Assembly: GCA_003116995.1 (NCBI GenBank)
Contig: BDSL01000115.1
Span: forward strand, 1 to 64,000
DNA from: Yamagishiella unicocca
Taxonomy: Eukaryota > Chlorophyta > Chlorophyceae > Chlamydomonadales > Volvocaceae
Reading direction: 5' to 3'
Length of the DNA: 64,000 nt
Of this stretch, positions 44,815 through 55,109 are shown one piece after another (position 1 is the first letter of the stretch; each line of letters begins with the position of its first letter). The notes below the pieces were generated by a model. The model made no database searches and was not told the origin of the DNA. It saw nothing but the letters and a program-made list of their open reading frames with translations. The position numbers and the translations under genes are program-made.

Positions 44815-47800
44815 CTACACACACAGCAGCTGCATCAGGCTTGCCACGTCGCTCTCTTCATCGTCCTCGGGTATGGGCTCGGCTGCGTTCGTCGTCGTCG
44901 TCGCCACGCCAAAGACGGCGCCGGTGCTGGTATCGGGTTGCCCGTACGCCAGGTAGGGTCCGCCCAAAACGAACTGCGTGTCCGCAGCGCTTACAGCCGT
45001 GTACGCCAGCACCTGCTGCTCATCTGGCTGCTTATCAATTTGAGCTTGCAGCCACGAGTGCTGCAGGGCCGTGCGCAGTTCCAGCTGCGACTTGCGAACC
45101 TCCACGCAGACGTACGTGTTTCCATCCTCTGCGCAGACCTCAACCACCTTGACCGCCTCTCCGTACATGTCGCAAGGCCTGTAGTACTCACTCGATACGG
45201 AATCGAAAACTAGGTAAGAACCGTCATCGGCGCCGTACACATGCTCGTACTCCACCACCGGGTCGTCATTATGTGGAGTGACGCAGGCAGCAATGTCCGG
45301 GTAGACGCCTTGCACGCTGGCGGCGCCAGGGCTGCAGGTGGCGTTGCTCATGATATCGGTGCTGGCGGGCGTCAGGGGGCCGTTGGCTGGCGGAGTCGGG
45401 GGAAACGCAGACATCTCGTCGCCACTTGGCGACGAGGGAAGGACGCTGTTGGCGCCGCTCAGCCCGGACTGCAGCCCCGACTCGTCGGCATCCCTGCGTA
45501 ATGCAACACGGACGACAGGACAGCTGGCGGTCAAAGGCATCTCGGCTACTAGGCTGCACGATCGGCGGCATACTGAGCGGGAATTTCATCGACGTGGCTG
45601 ACGTGCAGTGGTCGAGATACACGATTCGCTGCAGCTCCACACAGAAGGCCCAACCCACCCTTGTGCTCAACCACCCCGTAACGCTACATAAAGCCAGGCA
45701 GATATGACGCTTTCCTTCCTAACGCGTATGCGTGAGCTGCGTGGACAGGGGGGCAAACTGACAAACAACCAACACGCCATCGTGCGCACTCGGTGAGAAC
45801 GCGTCAATGTGTTTTACTCCTGGTCCCGTCAGCATCGCGCCTGCTACCAGCTTTCCGCACAACCCCTGCCCCTCCCCCGTCGTACCAACCTGGCCGTCGA
45901 GGATGTCATGGTGGAATCGCACTCGGAACTGGCGTAATCGAATCCATTGGAGCCGGCCCTAGCTGGGCTGATGCCCTGCACACGCCTGCGGAACATGGCG
46001 CTAAACGCGCCTCCAGATTCCCGATCGATTTCTTTCAGGTCGTAGAGGTTGATGTCAGCGTCAAAACCTGTTCAGCGGTGGCGGCGAAGAAGTCAATGAG
46101 AGACACGGGTCATATGCATTTGAGGGACATGAACCATATCACCTATGGACAGACATCACTACATGACAATAGCAGGGTGAAGAGACAACAGCAACACCGA
46201 GTGCATATCGTATTAACCACACGCTCCATAGTTCTCACGTGCCGAATTCCACATGATAAATGCAGCCGTGTGATCCTCATCACGAGGCAAGTAACCCTGC
46301 CCTGATCCGAAACTTTGGCTACAACTGGACGCAAGCAACGCAGGCAGCGACTGCGCTAAGTAAACAACATTCTTAGCCACACGGCGCACTTTTCACCAAA
46401 GACATTGGCATTCCAATTGGCATTCCCATATTTGGGTTGAGCAGCCACATCCGCTCGTAACCAAGTGGCACATCTCATCCGTGTGGCATAGCAAACCTAC
46501 TGTTCTCACTTGACATCTTTACCCCGACCGCCATAATGGGCCCTCACCTGGGGTGTTGGCGAAAGAGTCCCACACCGTTGCTGCTTGTAGCGGTCGCTCC
46601 TGAGCCTCGTCATCGCTGACACCGCCACTGCGCTGACGAACACCACTAATCCCGGTCGTTGACCGCCCCAACGCGCCGTCATTGCCTCCGCCCCGTCTGC
46701 CAGCCAGTGAGCCATTGCTGGCACCTTTCGCTTCGGCCCTCAGCTTGGCCACCTGCGCGCGAAGAGCTTCGCGGCTCGACAAATCTTGGACGGGTCCGCT
46801 GAGACCGGGAATCATCCGCGGCTGCTGAACCACAGGCTTCGGGAGAACTCCGCCATCCCCGCCGTAACCGACTGGTCCTTTAACTATGGGGGGATTTTGC
46901 AACTTCGAATGCGCGGGATGCGGTCCACCTGCGCAGGTTGGGCGAGTGGAGTTGAGTGAGTGGATCAGGTTGATCAGAAGCGACATGACGCTCTGCAGTC
47001 ATCAGTGCTGAAGAAAGCTCCTCCTGGCGTCGGTTCAACGAGCCACTTACCCTCCGGCGCAGCGCGCTTCATCGCGGCTATGGCGACTTGTGCCGCGGCC
47101 TTGTGCTGAACGGGTGCAGGCCGTGGTTTGGGAAGCGCAGCAGCAGCTTTGGCAGCCTCGAGCCGTGCTTGCTTCTTCTTCTGGTTCGTTGGGAAATACG
47201 CCTGCACAAGGACGGGGTACCGTGTGTTGACATGCAACACGTTGAATACCGAAGGGTGTACGAGCGTATTATCCACTTACGTGCATCTTGCAGACGTAGC
47301 CGGGGCAAGGTTTGCCACTTGAAAGAATTGCGGGGCAAGGAAAGCCGGTCTGCAAGTGCAGGACATTGGGAGGGTTCGAGACACAGAAGCGGTATTCGTG
47401 ACGCCATGTTGCCAGGAAATAATTAACTTGCAACATTCCGTGACATCAGCTATCGGCATAAGCAATTCTTATCATGGACGCTGCGCATATCATACGCCGA
47501 CTGTTCATTCCCGGTGTTCACAACGCGCTGATGCTCGCATCTCGGTCAAACAAATCTCAGTCGAACAACACCCTTAACATACTTACGCAGCGATCCTTGC
47601 TGTACTTGGTCCTCTTCAGATAGGCACTTATGCAATCTTCGTGATAAACTCGACCCGGGCAGCTTTTGCTCGGGCAGTCAATTTCACTGGTTCAGGAGCA
47701 GATCAGGAAAACGACAGACCCTTAGAAACAGTGGTGAATAGTGCCTTCGTTTGTGCTGTCAAGTGGAAGTTCCGCGGTCCCCCGGTCGAGCGAATGAAAC

Positions 47801-48012
47801 GGCAGAACGAAGTGTGCGGATGATTCTGATACAGCACATGCGTGCATACACATTGCTGTCTAATGACGCGCGCTGCGCAACCCTTAACACAGGTTCGGGC
47901 TCATGGGAAGATTGCCGCAAGGAAGGCAACGGAGAGCCTAACAGTGTACTCACCGCCGATGTTCATCCTCAGAGACGTCCAGGTTACAAAGCACGCACAC
48001 GCCAGCTGCCAT
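44815..48012 (-). CDS. RING-like zinc-binding protein of unknown family (7 exons, 558 residues)
   Basis: Exons on the minus strand: 48012-47954, 47686-47587, 47349-47281, 47201-47051, 46928-46548, 46067-45890 and 45553-44815. All six junctions agree in phase and the start is an ATG. The first 75 residues hold a dense Cys/His array: CVLC, EIDCPSKSCPGRVYHEDC, KDRCTGFPCP, GKPCPGYVCKMH. The spacing C-x2-C...C-x4-C-x4-H-x2-C...C-x4-C is like a RING, PHD or treble-clef domain, followed by a second CxxxxC/H group. Next is a basic Lys/Ala-rich helix (TNQKKKQARLEAAKAAAALP), a disordered Gly/Ser linker, and a C-terminal domain of about 150 residues with VVEYEHVYGADDGSYLVFDS and VKVVEVCAEDGNTYVCVEV, probably beta-rich, ending in an acidic tail (EDDEESDVASLMQLLCV). 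Ubiquitin ligase or chromatin-reader roles are both possible; I cannot choose. The gene converges on FIP1. Confidence 0.8.
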
Positions 48013-48401
48013 CCTTAAGAAAGGCGCTTTCCAGAAAGCGCGCGCTCCTTGGCCACGATGGCTGGGGGCAAGCTATCTTTGCGATGCCTGACCTGTCGTT
48101 GTAAGCTGGTAACACCACTCTGCAGTCCTAGGCCAACACCTTCAAGTGTACTCTGACGCTGACGCGACCTCCTCCTTCGCTGTTACAAAGCCACAACATC
48201 TAACAAAATATTGTGACATGAAGTTGTGTCCATCTAGACAATGGCGAATAGAATATAGGGGAAGATATAACAATGCGTCTGATCTTGAAGAAGTATATCA
48301 TATTAAAGGTACGGCACATGCTCATGCTCCTTTCCATCGATCGTGTAGAAGTGACTGCTGTGAGCGTTACACTATCATGGGCACGAGCTGCAGCCTTTTG
48401 T

Positions 48402-48591
48402 CCAGCGCAGTGGCAAAACAACTGTGTGTTTCATGCATTGCGCATCGTTGTGTTACGTCGTTTGGTATGCAACAACTGCGCACCCAGTGCTCCGCGCCAG
48501 CGCAGTGGCAAAACAACTGTGTGTTTCATGCATTGCGCATCGTTGTGTTACGTCGTTTGGTATGCAACAACTGCGCACCCAATCCTCCGCG
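48402..48591. repeat. 95-bp tandem duplication
   Basis: The segment starting CCAGCGCAGTGGCAAAACAA at 48402 is repeated at 48497 with only a few changes, near the end (CCAGTGCT versus CCAATCCT). Near identity implies a recent event. It is about 400 bases upstream of the RING-like gene start. Confidence 0.95.
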
Positions 48592-48824
48592 CGTGTAAAT
48601 TCATCCGTCGCGGGTGGGTGTCTTCAGCTTGAAGCACCATGAAGTGATGGTGAGATGTTACAATGGTGATGAGATGAAGTATAGAAGTAACGTGAAGCAC
48701 AGAAGCGCCAAAGGGCACCAACAGCCATGACGGCAGTTGCCTGCAATTGGTGGACCCATGTAGACGAGCATTGAGTCTATCCATCATCATGTCCTCCCGC
48801 TTCACCCTGTACTGCCTTTTCCAC

Positions 48825-49024
48825 CTGAAATCCCTGCCACCTTGTTGTTGGTGTCTCCGAAGCTGCCGACCCGGGCAGCCGGGCCGAGTCCGGCACGAAG
48901 CACTGCGAGAAGGCCATGTCGGTGTTATGGACGCAGCGCAGGGCGATCTTGTTCTCGATCTTGCTGTTGCGCCGCCCGGGGTTGCCTGTGCGCACGATGA
49001 TGGCGTTGACCCGTAGTTTGGGGG
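48825..49024 (-). pseudogene. Relic of a peroxisomal acyl-CoA oxidase (ACX4 type), frameshifted
   Basis: The minus strand encodes VNAIIVRTGNPGRRNSKIEN, then KIALRCVHNTDMAF and FVPDSARLPG. This matches the middle beta-domain of the short-chain acyl-CoA oxidase/glutaryl-CoA dehydrogenase-like family (pattern IxGxxVxxxxPG..KIENKI.LR..N.D..F..VFVPD..RLPG). Directly after LPG, at about 48868, the expected continuation GSFGDTNNKVAGIS lies in the next frame, so one base is missing. The 5' edge has no AG acceptor, and no neighbouring ACX exon was found within several kilobases. A truncated, decaying copy is the simplest reading. A base error at the frameshift with missed distant exons is the alternative. 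Confidence 0.65.
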
Positions 49025-49029
49025 CGGTA

Positions 49030-50380
49030 AGGGGGAAGAACAGCAGCAAAGAACGGTGTTGGTGTTGGTGCCTATGTTAGGCCAGTGACCCGGCTTGCAA
49101 CCCAGTACCCGTGCGCTGAGCACACAATGCATCCCGCCGCCCTCTGTGTGTGAACTCAGACATGCGCCACGTGCTGCCCGATTCACGTGCTGCCCCCTCG
49201 AGGACGCCCTACCACTACAACTCAGCAGCGCCTCCGCTCCGTCTCGCCGCGCCTCTCTTCCGGACCACCAGCTTCACCGCCCTCGGTTTGTCGGCCTTGG
49301 ATTCGCGGATTCTCTTTAAAACCCCTCGAAGACGCACATCATGGAATGTCCTGGTGTACGGCAGCGGCGCGCTCTGAAGTGCCGCCAGCAGCCGCCGGCT
49401 GGGAGGTTTGCTTACCTACCCTGTCCTTGCTGTCCGTCAGCAGGTGGCCGGTCGCCGTGTTACCTTCGCGTTTCAGCAGGTGGGTAATTGGCTTTTATGG
49501 TTGGTACGTTGGGGACTTGATACGGGTGGTCGGATATCCATGCGCATTGGTAGTTGGGATACTGCGCGCGGGCTGGTAGTTGGGAGGTTCCTAAACGGAC
49601 GTTGATGGTGACGGATGGATTTTGGAGGGCTGCAGCAGGGGTGTTGTGTTGTGTGGAATGTTGTGGTGCCCCAGAACCACAGCCCTGCACCCTGCTGGTT
49701 GCGCGCTCATGGGGTCCGGCAGGAGCACTCCTGGCGGTGCATTCGTTCACGGATCTACTTGCTTCCGACAATAACACCCTCCCTCCCCTCCCGACAGCCC
49801 CCCCCGTACCACAGGGTGACTACGACGACCCACGGGTCGCGGCGACGTGCGGGATCGTCGACAGGCGGGCCAACCTGGAGGCTGCTGAACTAGTGATTGT
49901 CGGAACTAATGGGGACATGCGTCAAACCCCAGCAGCGGTGGTGCTCTCGCCGCTCATGCGCTCCGGAAAGAGGTTACGGCTGACTCAGCAGGGAACGGCG
50001 GGGAAAGTAGTGTGGAACTGACGGCTAAGCCGCGATACCTAAATGGATTCTGGGGGGGCCGGGTCATGACGCGAGCTTCAACGGACGCCCTTCGATGCGC
50101 ATGATTGTTCAGGGGTAAAGGCTGCCGTTACAACTGTCCTAGTGGCACGCTTTGCTGGGCGTTTTAGGGTAAGCAGGGTGATGGCGGCGCACGGTGGTGC
50201 GGCTCCAGCCAAGCATGGCCCTCTAGTTGGCATTTATTGCAATTAGATGCATGGATTCGTTGTCGGCAGCATGATGACCTTCGAGGTTCGGCATGGCACA
50301 TAGGCATGCATAGCTGCCAAGGGCTAGCTGGGGTCGCAGACGCCGCCGTCGGCCTGACTTGTTACAATAGGTCCTCACCC
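49030..50380. other. Stretch with no recognised gene
   Basis: Isolated plus-strand pieces with splice-like ends occur, such as VAGRRVTFAFQQ at 49442-49479 and a frame after the CAG at 49818 (DYDDPRVAATCGIVDRRANL). I could not link them into a gene. Confidence 0.35.
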
Positions 50381-50383
50381 CGC

Positions 50384-51150
50384 CGTTGATGCGGGATATG
50401 TATGCTTGAATTGCCTCTGAGGCTCGCTGCCGGCACTTGGCGTTGTGGTGGAAGATCGAAGCTTTCCAATTGAGGAGGTGTATAGGGTCAAATTCTGTAC
50501 ACATCTTGTAATGAAACCGTCACGCTATTTCTCAGTGGCATTATGGCAGCTCTGGGCTGGTAGGTATTGGTTGGTCTACGTCGCTCTCGTTCGCTCCCTG
50601 CCTTTGTTCGGTTAGGTTTGCGGAGGGTCGGTGTTTTGTGTTGCAGGATTGCAGCATGTTACAATGTTGTGAAAGGGTTGTCGCAATTGGGATCTGCGCT
50701 TTCCTTAAGGGGCCTTGACGAACCTACACAATGGAACATACATGTGCATCTGGTCTCACGGCAGTGGCGGTCACCAGAGTTACACCTTGTTTCCAGCGCG
50801 CCAAGCGCTGCCAAGCATGAAGTAACTATGGCATAAGGGAAGAAGTAAGTTCCAAAGCCGCTGTGAGACGCTTTTTCCCCGGACCGCGAGAACTTGCCGC
50901 GAGAGTCAGGGTCAGTATGCAATATTTCGCCGACATACACTGTTTTGCATTGTCAGGCGTAAATACGGCTCATATGGCTAGGATGAAGCCTTGGCCATGA
51001 GATGTTGTCCATGTTGAGATCCATCGTCATCTCGCAGCTGTCGCCGTACAATGGCAACAGTTTCTCAGACATACAGTCGCACCTGTTCTTCGGTGGGTTA
51101 TGGATGTAGGAATAGAGGAATGACATTATATATGTTCGCGCTGTCAAATG
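50384..51150 (-). other. Minus-strand coding-like pieces, unknown
   Basis: About 50500-50384 reads FDPIHLLNWKASIFHHNAKC...YISRINGG and ends at a GTGAGG donor. About 51110-50956 reads RCDCMSEKLLPLYGDSCEMT...PRLHPSHMSRIYA and a stop. Both look like exons in composition, but the order (stop upstream of the donor piece) means they are not one simple gene. Not recognised. Confidence 0.25.
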
Positions 51151-51159
51151 AATTCGTTT

Positions 51160-51955
51160 AGGGTGACCTGAACACGGAATTCTGCTTTGCCCTTCTGCAG
51201 GCCCTCCGACTCAGCAGCAACCTTTCAAGATGTTACAACAGATGTCTTTGCAACTACTTTGGCTTCATTCCGGATGGAGGTGCGCTTGTTCGACGTCTTG
51301 CACACTCCGATCCTGCCCGGTGGGAGTGCCTAACCTTCGACTAGACTTAACCTGTTGCACTGCGTGGGTGCAATTGGGTTATATTTGTGGCTTTCTGCTG
51401 CTTCGCTCGTTAGCATGCTGCCGTTGTAAAGGCAAACAGGCTATGGCGTACGCTGACGTCGGCTCAACTTTGCTGGTTCGTTCGTTACTGCAGGTGCAAT
51501 ACTTCTGCATGTGCAATACTTAGGCAGGCACAAATTACGATGAAACTACGCGACGGCGGCCGATAGGCGGTATGATTGCTCGGACCTTCAGGTGCCTTCA
51601 TCGGGCTCAAGGTCTTGACTCAATTACATGAATAAATGACTTTCGGCTGTTGATGCTATCCAAAGCCCATATCACGAGAGGCTCAACTCGCAGTCGAAAA
51701 CGCGGCTCTGGGATGACCTTAGTTTGGCCTGTGCGCTGGACCATGCCCCAATGCAACAGTACACTGAGTGCTGTTCAGTGCTTGTGCAAATGTTAAGTCA
51801 GTGTTTGTGCAAATGTTAAGTTGGCGACGCGTGACTTGTAGTGTTCGTTGGCAGCTGCCTACCTTCAACTTTGGCTCGTTGGCCGTGGGTTGCTGTGTTC
51901 GTTTCCAAATGTCAGCCCGCGTGCGAATCCTGGTAACGTTCCCCTTGTAGTTCCC
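51160..51955. other. Stretch with no recognised gene
   Basis: It contains a direct duplication of GTTTGTGCAAATGTTAAGT at about 51780-51822. Nothing else is recognised. Confidence 0.4.
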
Positions 51956-51959
51956 TTTC

Positions 51960-52570
51960 TTTCCACATCACATACAGCGTTGAACGCGGGTGCCAAGATC
52001 GCATTATTTTGTACGTACCTCGCTGTCAGTCCGATTGCTGAATCCTAGTCTCCTCTTCCCTCGCTTTATTTTCCTCTTAGCTTCCTTACACAGGACATAC
52101 AGCGTACGTGTAATACCTGGCTTGGCGTACGCCCGACAGCATCGATCGCACGTGCCGCCAGTCGCCGCGCGCGGCTGGGAGCCAGGCTGGCATATTTTCC
52201 CTGGCCTTGTCGGCGGCAGGCTTCAGAGCTGGTTTTGCATTGATTCGATGATGACGTGTCACGCCCAGCAGCAGTCCGCTTAACGCGGGTGCAACTATCG
52301 CATTATTTTCTATCTGTCAGTCCAAGTGCTGACTCCTGGTTTCCTCTTCCTTCGCTTTCCCCCTTCGTTCCTTCCACAGGACATACAGCGTACATGGAAT
52401 ACCTGGCTTGGTGTACTACATCATCACACGTGCCGCCATTCGCCGCGGCTGGGAGCGAGGCTGGCGTTTTTCCCTGCAGGCCGGCAGGGTACGATCGCGC
52501 ACTGGCGGCGCTGGACAGCTGGCGCTTTATTATCAGGTAGGCTCGCCTGACTCAGAGAAGCTGTAGGTCG
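51960..52570. repeat. Local segmental duplication (two diverged copies)
   Basis: About 51970-52215 and 52275-52490 share the same order of words: AACGCGGGTGC..., CGCATTATTTT, CCTCTTCC.TCGCTTT, ACACAGGACATACAGCGTAC, ACCTGGCTTGG, CGTGCCGCCA.TCGCCGCG and CTGGGAGC.AGGCTGGC. The second copy continues into the cassette GGCAGGGTACGATCGCGC at 52487, which recurs at 53348 and 54366. Confidence 0.75.
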
Positions 52571-53039
52571 GGGACGGAGCTGTCGGTCGGGGCCGGATAG
52601 TTGTTAGTTAGTTATTGCCGGTACCTAGCTCTATCTGCTGACCAGTTCCTCATTTCAGCCCTGCTGCCTCCTTTCCGATATCCCTTCCGTTTCTGTTGCC
52701 ACTTTACAGCCATCACCCGCCTCTGCCGCCGTCGCCGGACTGCCCAGTCCAGCGCCGCCGGTGGATCCATAGCAGCTTAACATAACGGCCACACCACTAC
52801 CGCCGACCGAGCCGCTGCCAGGCCCGCTTCCCGCCGACGAGATCTGCCGCCCCGAACGAAGCCGCCGTCGCACGCACCGTCCAGCCCTATCTCACGCCGT
52901 CCCTTTGGTTGGGAACAAGGTGAGTTTCTGCACTGCTTGCCGGATCGGTGCGTTGGTTGTTGTTGTAACGGTTACAGTTGGTTGTGTTAGTTGAGGTATC
53001 GGAGCAAGGCAATCGCCGTAACATGGCTGGTAGGTCGTC

Positions 53040-53408
53040 ATGCATAGCCACACCATACGCAGCTTCAACGCCTTCGACACGTACATACCAAACTCCCTCA
53101 CCACCATCGCCGCCCCCGATGCCACCTTCGGCCCCGGCACCGCCTCCGCTGCCCCATACACCGCCCTTACCAACATCGCCGCCACCGTCGCCGCCATCAC
53201 CACCATCACCGCCTCCATCGCCTCCTCCGCCGTCGCCGCCGTCGCCGCCGTCGCCGCCGCCAGAGCCGCCCTCTCCCTCACCGCCGCCATCCCCGCCGCC
53301 GTCTCCTTCACCGCCGCCGTCGCCACCCTCGCCGCCGCCAGAGCAGGCAGGGTACGATCGCGCGCTGGCGGCGTTGGACAGCCGGCGCTCATACATCAGC
53401 GTGCTTGA
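53040..53408 (+). other. Polyproline (SP-repeat) coding-like exon ending in a helical motif
   Basis: The plus-strand frame encodes a Pro/Ser run (SPPSPPSPPPSPPPPSPPSP type) and then EQAGYDRALAALDSRRSYIS, ending at a GTAGGT donor. Such runs are typical of hydroxyproline-rich cell-wall proteins and pherophorins, but no flanking pherophorin domain is seen. A start was not identified. The frame could also be a product of the CCNCCG repeats. Confidence 0.35.
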
Positions 53409-54930
53409 GGTAGGTAGGCCTCGCCTGACTCAGAGAAGCTGTAGGTCGGGGACGGAGTTAGGATAGTAGCTAGGATGCCGCCTGTTGCTTGCGTGCCTGC
53501 CTGTCCACAGCGCGCGCTCTGACTTGCTCGCACCGCGTGCGGGTGCCGTCGATCGATCGGGCGGGGCAAGATAACTGCTGCACTACTGTTCAGCCAGCAC
53601 TTCAGCAGCAGCCAGCCAACCGGCACTTCAGCCTGTCAGCCATCCGTACAGCAGCAGCAGCCGTCATCAGCTAGCTTCCTTGCAGCAGGAAGCCAGCCTT
53701 CGGTGCAGCGATGGCCTTGCCCCGCCCTTCGTCCCGGCGTACCCGCCGCGATCGGTTCCAAGCCACCGTTCGTTGTCGTCAAACCACCGTTGCCGTCACT
53801 TGCATATCCTGCTGCTTTAGTTTTAGCGTTCCCCATGGCTCAATAGATGTACCAATGTCGCTACAGGCATACGATGGCTGGAGTACTGCCGCTAACTACT
53901 GCTGCATGCCCCTACCTCCATCCTCCGTTTTCGCCCTCCCGCCTACATCGCCCGAGGCCTCCCGCCGTACGCCACCTGCACCCCGGACGACGGAGGGTCC
54001 ACTACTGCGACGATCTGTGTCTGCAAGGGCGGGCCGCCGCCAGAGCCGCCGTCGCCGCCTCCATCACCGTCGCCGCCTCCGTCACCTCCTCAACCTCCCT
54101 CACCACCATCGCCGCCCCCGATGCCACCTTCGCCCCCGGCACCGCCTCCACTGCCACATTAACCGCCTCCATCCGCCTCCTCCGCCATCGTCGCCGCCAC
54201 CACCACCATCACCGCCTCCATCCGCCTCCTCCGCCGCCGTCGACGCCGTCGCCGCCGTACGTCGCCGCCAGAGCCGCCCTCTCCCTCACCGCCGCCATCC
54301 CCGCCGCCGTCTCCTTCACCGCCGCCGCCAGAGCCGCCCTCTTCTACGCCGCCGCCAGAGCAGGCAGGGTACGATCGCGCGCTGGCGGCGCTGGACAGCC
54401 GGCGCTCATACATAAGCGTGCTTGTCCACAGCGCGCGTTCTGACTTGCCCGCACCGCGTGCGGGTGCCGTGGATCGATCGGGCGGGGCAAGATAACTGCT
54501 GCACTGTTCAGCCAACACTACTTCAGCAGCCGCCAGCCAACCGGCACTTCAGCCTGTCAGCCAGCCATCCGTACAGCAGCAGCAGCCGTCATCAGCTAGC
54601 TTCCTTGCAGCAGGAAGCCAGCCTTCGGTGCAGCGGTGGTCTTGCCCCGCCCTTCGTCCCGGCGTACCCGCCGCCATCGGTTCCAAGCCACCGTTCGTTG
54701 TCGTCAAACCACCGTTGCCGTCGTCACTTGCATATCCTGCTGCTTTAGTTTTAGCGTTCCCCATGGCTCAATAGATGTACCAATGTCGCTACATGCATAC
54801 GATGGCTGGAGTACTGCCGCTAACTACTGCTGCATGCCCCTACCTCCATCCTCCGTTTTCGCTCCCCCGCCTACCTACATCGCCTACCTACATCGCTCCC
54901 CCGCCTACCTACCTCGCCCGAGGCCTCCCG
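53338..54930. repeat. Tandem cassette duplication, about 1 kb unit
   Basis: The text from the end of the polyproline run (GAGCAGGCAGGGTACGATCG, 53340) through TTCCGCTCT-type and Gln/Ser-rich text to about 53945 recurs from 54357 to about 54860, nearly identical over hundreds of bases. Both copies include GATCGATCGGGCGGGGCAAG and GTTCCCCATGGCTCAATAG. Between the copies lies a second polyproline run (54040-54355). Confidence 0.9.
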
Positions 54931-55109
54931 CCGTACGTCGCCCGCCGAGATCCTGCGTACGTGCACCTGCACCCCGGACGGACGGAGGGACCACTTCCGC
55001 GATGATCTGTGCTTGGAAGGGTGGGCGCGAGGGTGACCTTCGCCGCCGCATTCCGTCATACGTGGCTGCCCACCCGCGCATGCCCACCTGCTGGTGATTG
55101 ACCATCTAC

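Noticed and set aside
53100..53400. Reverse-strand Gly-rich and Ala-rich open frames opposite the polyproline run
   Set aside because: They are the antisense and shifted readings of CCNCCG repeats. Only the SP-type frame ends at a plausible donor after a non-repetitive motif.
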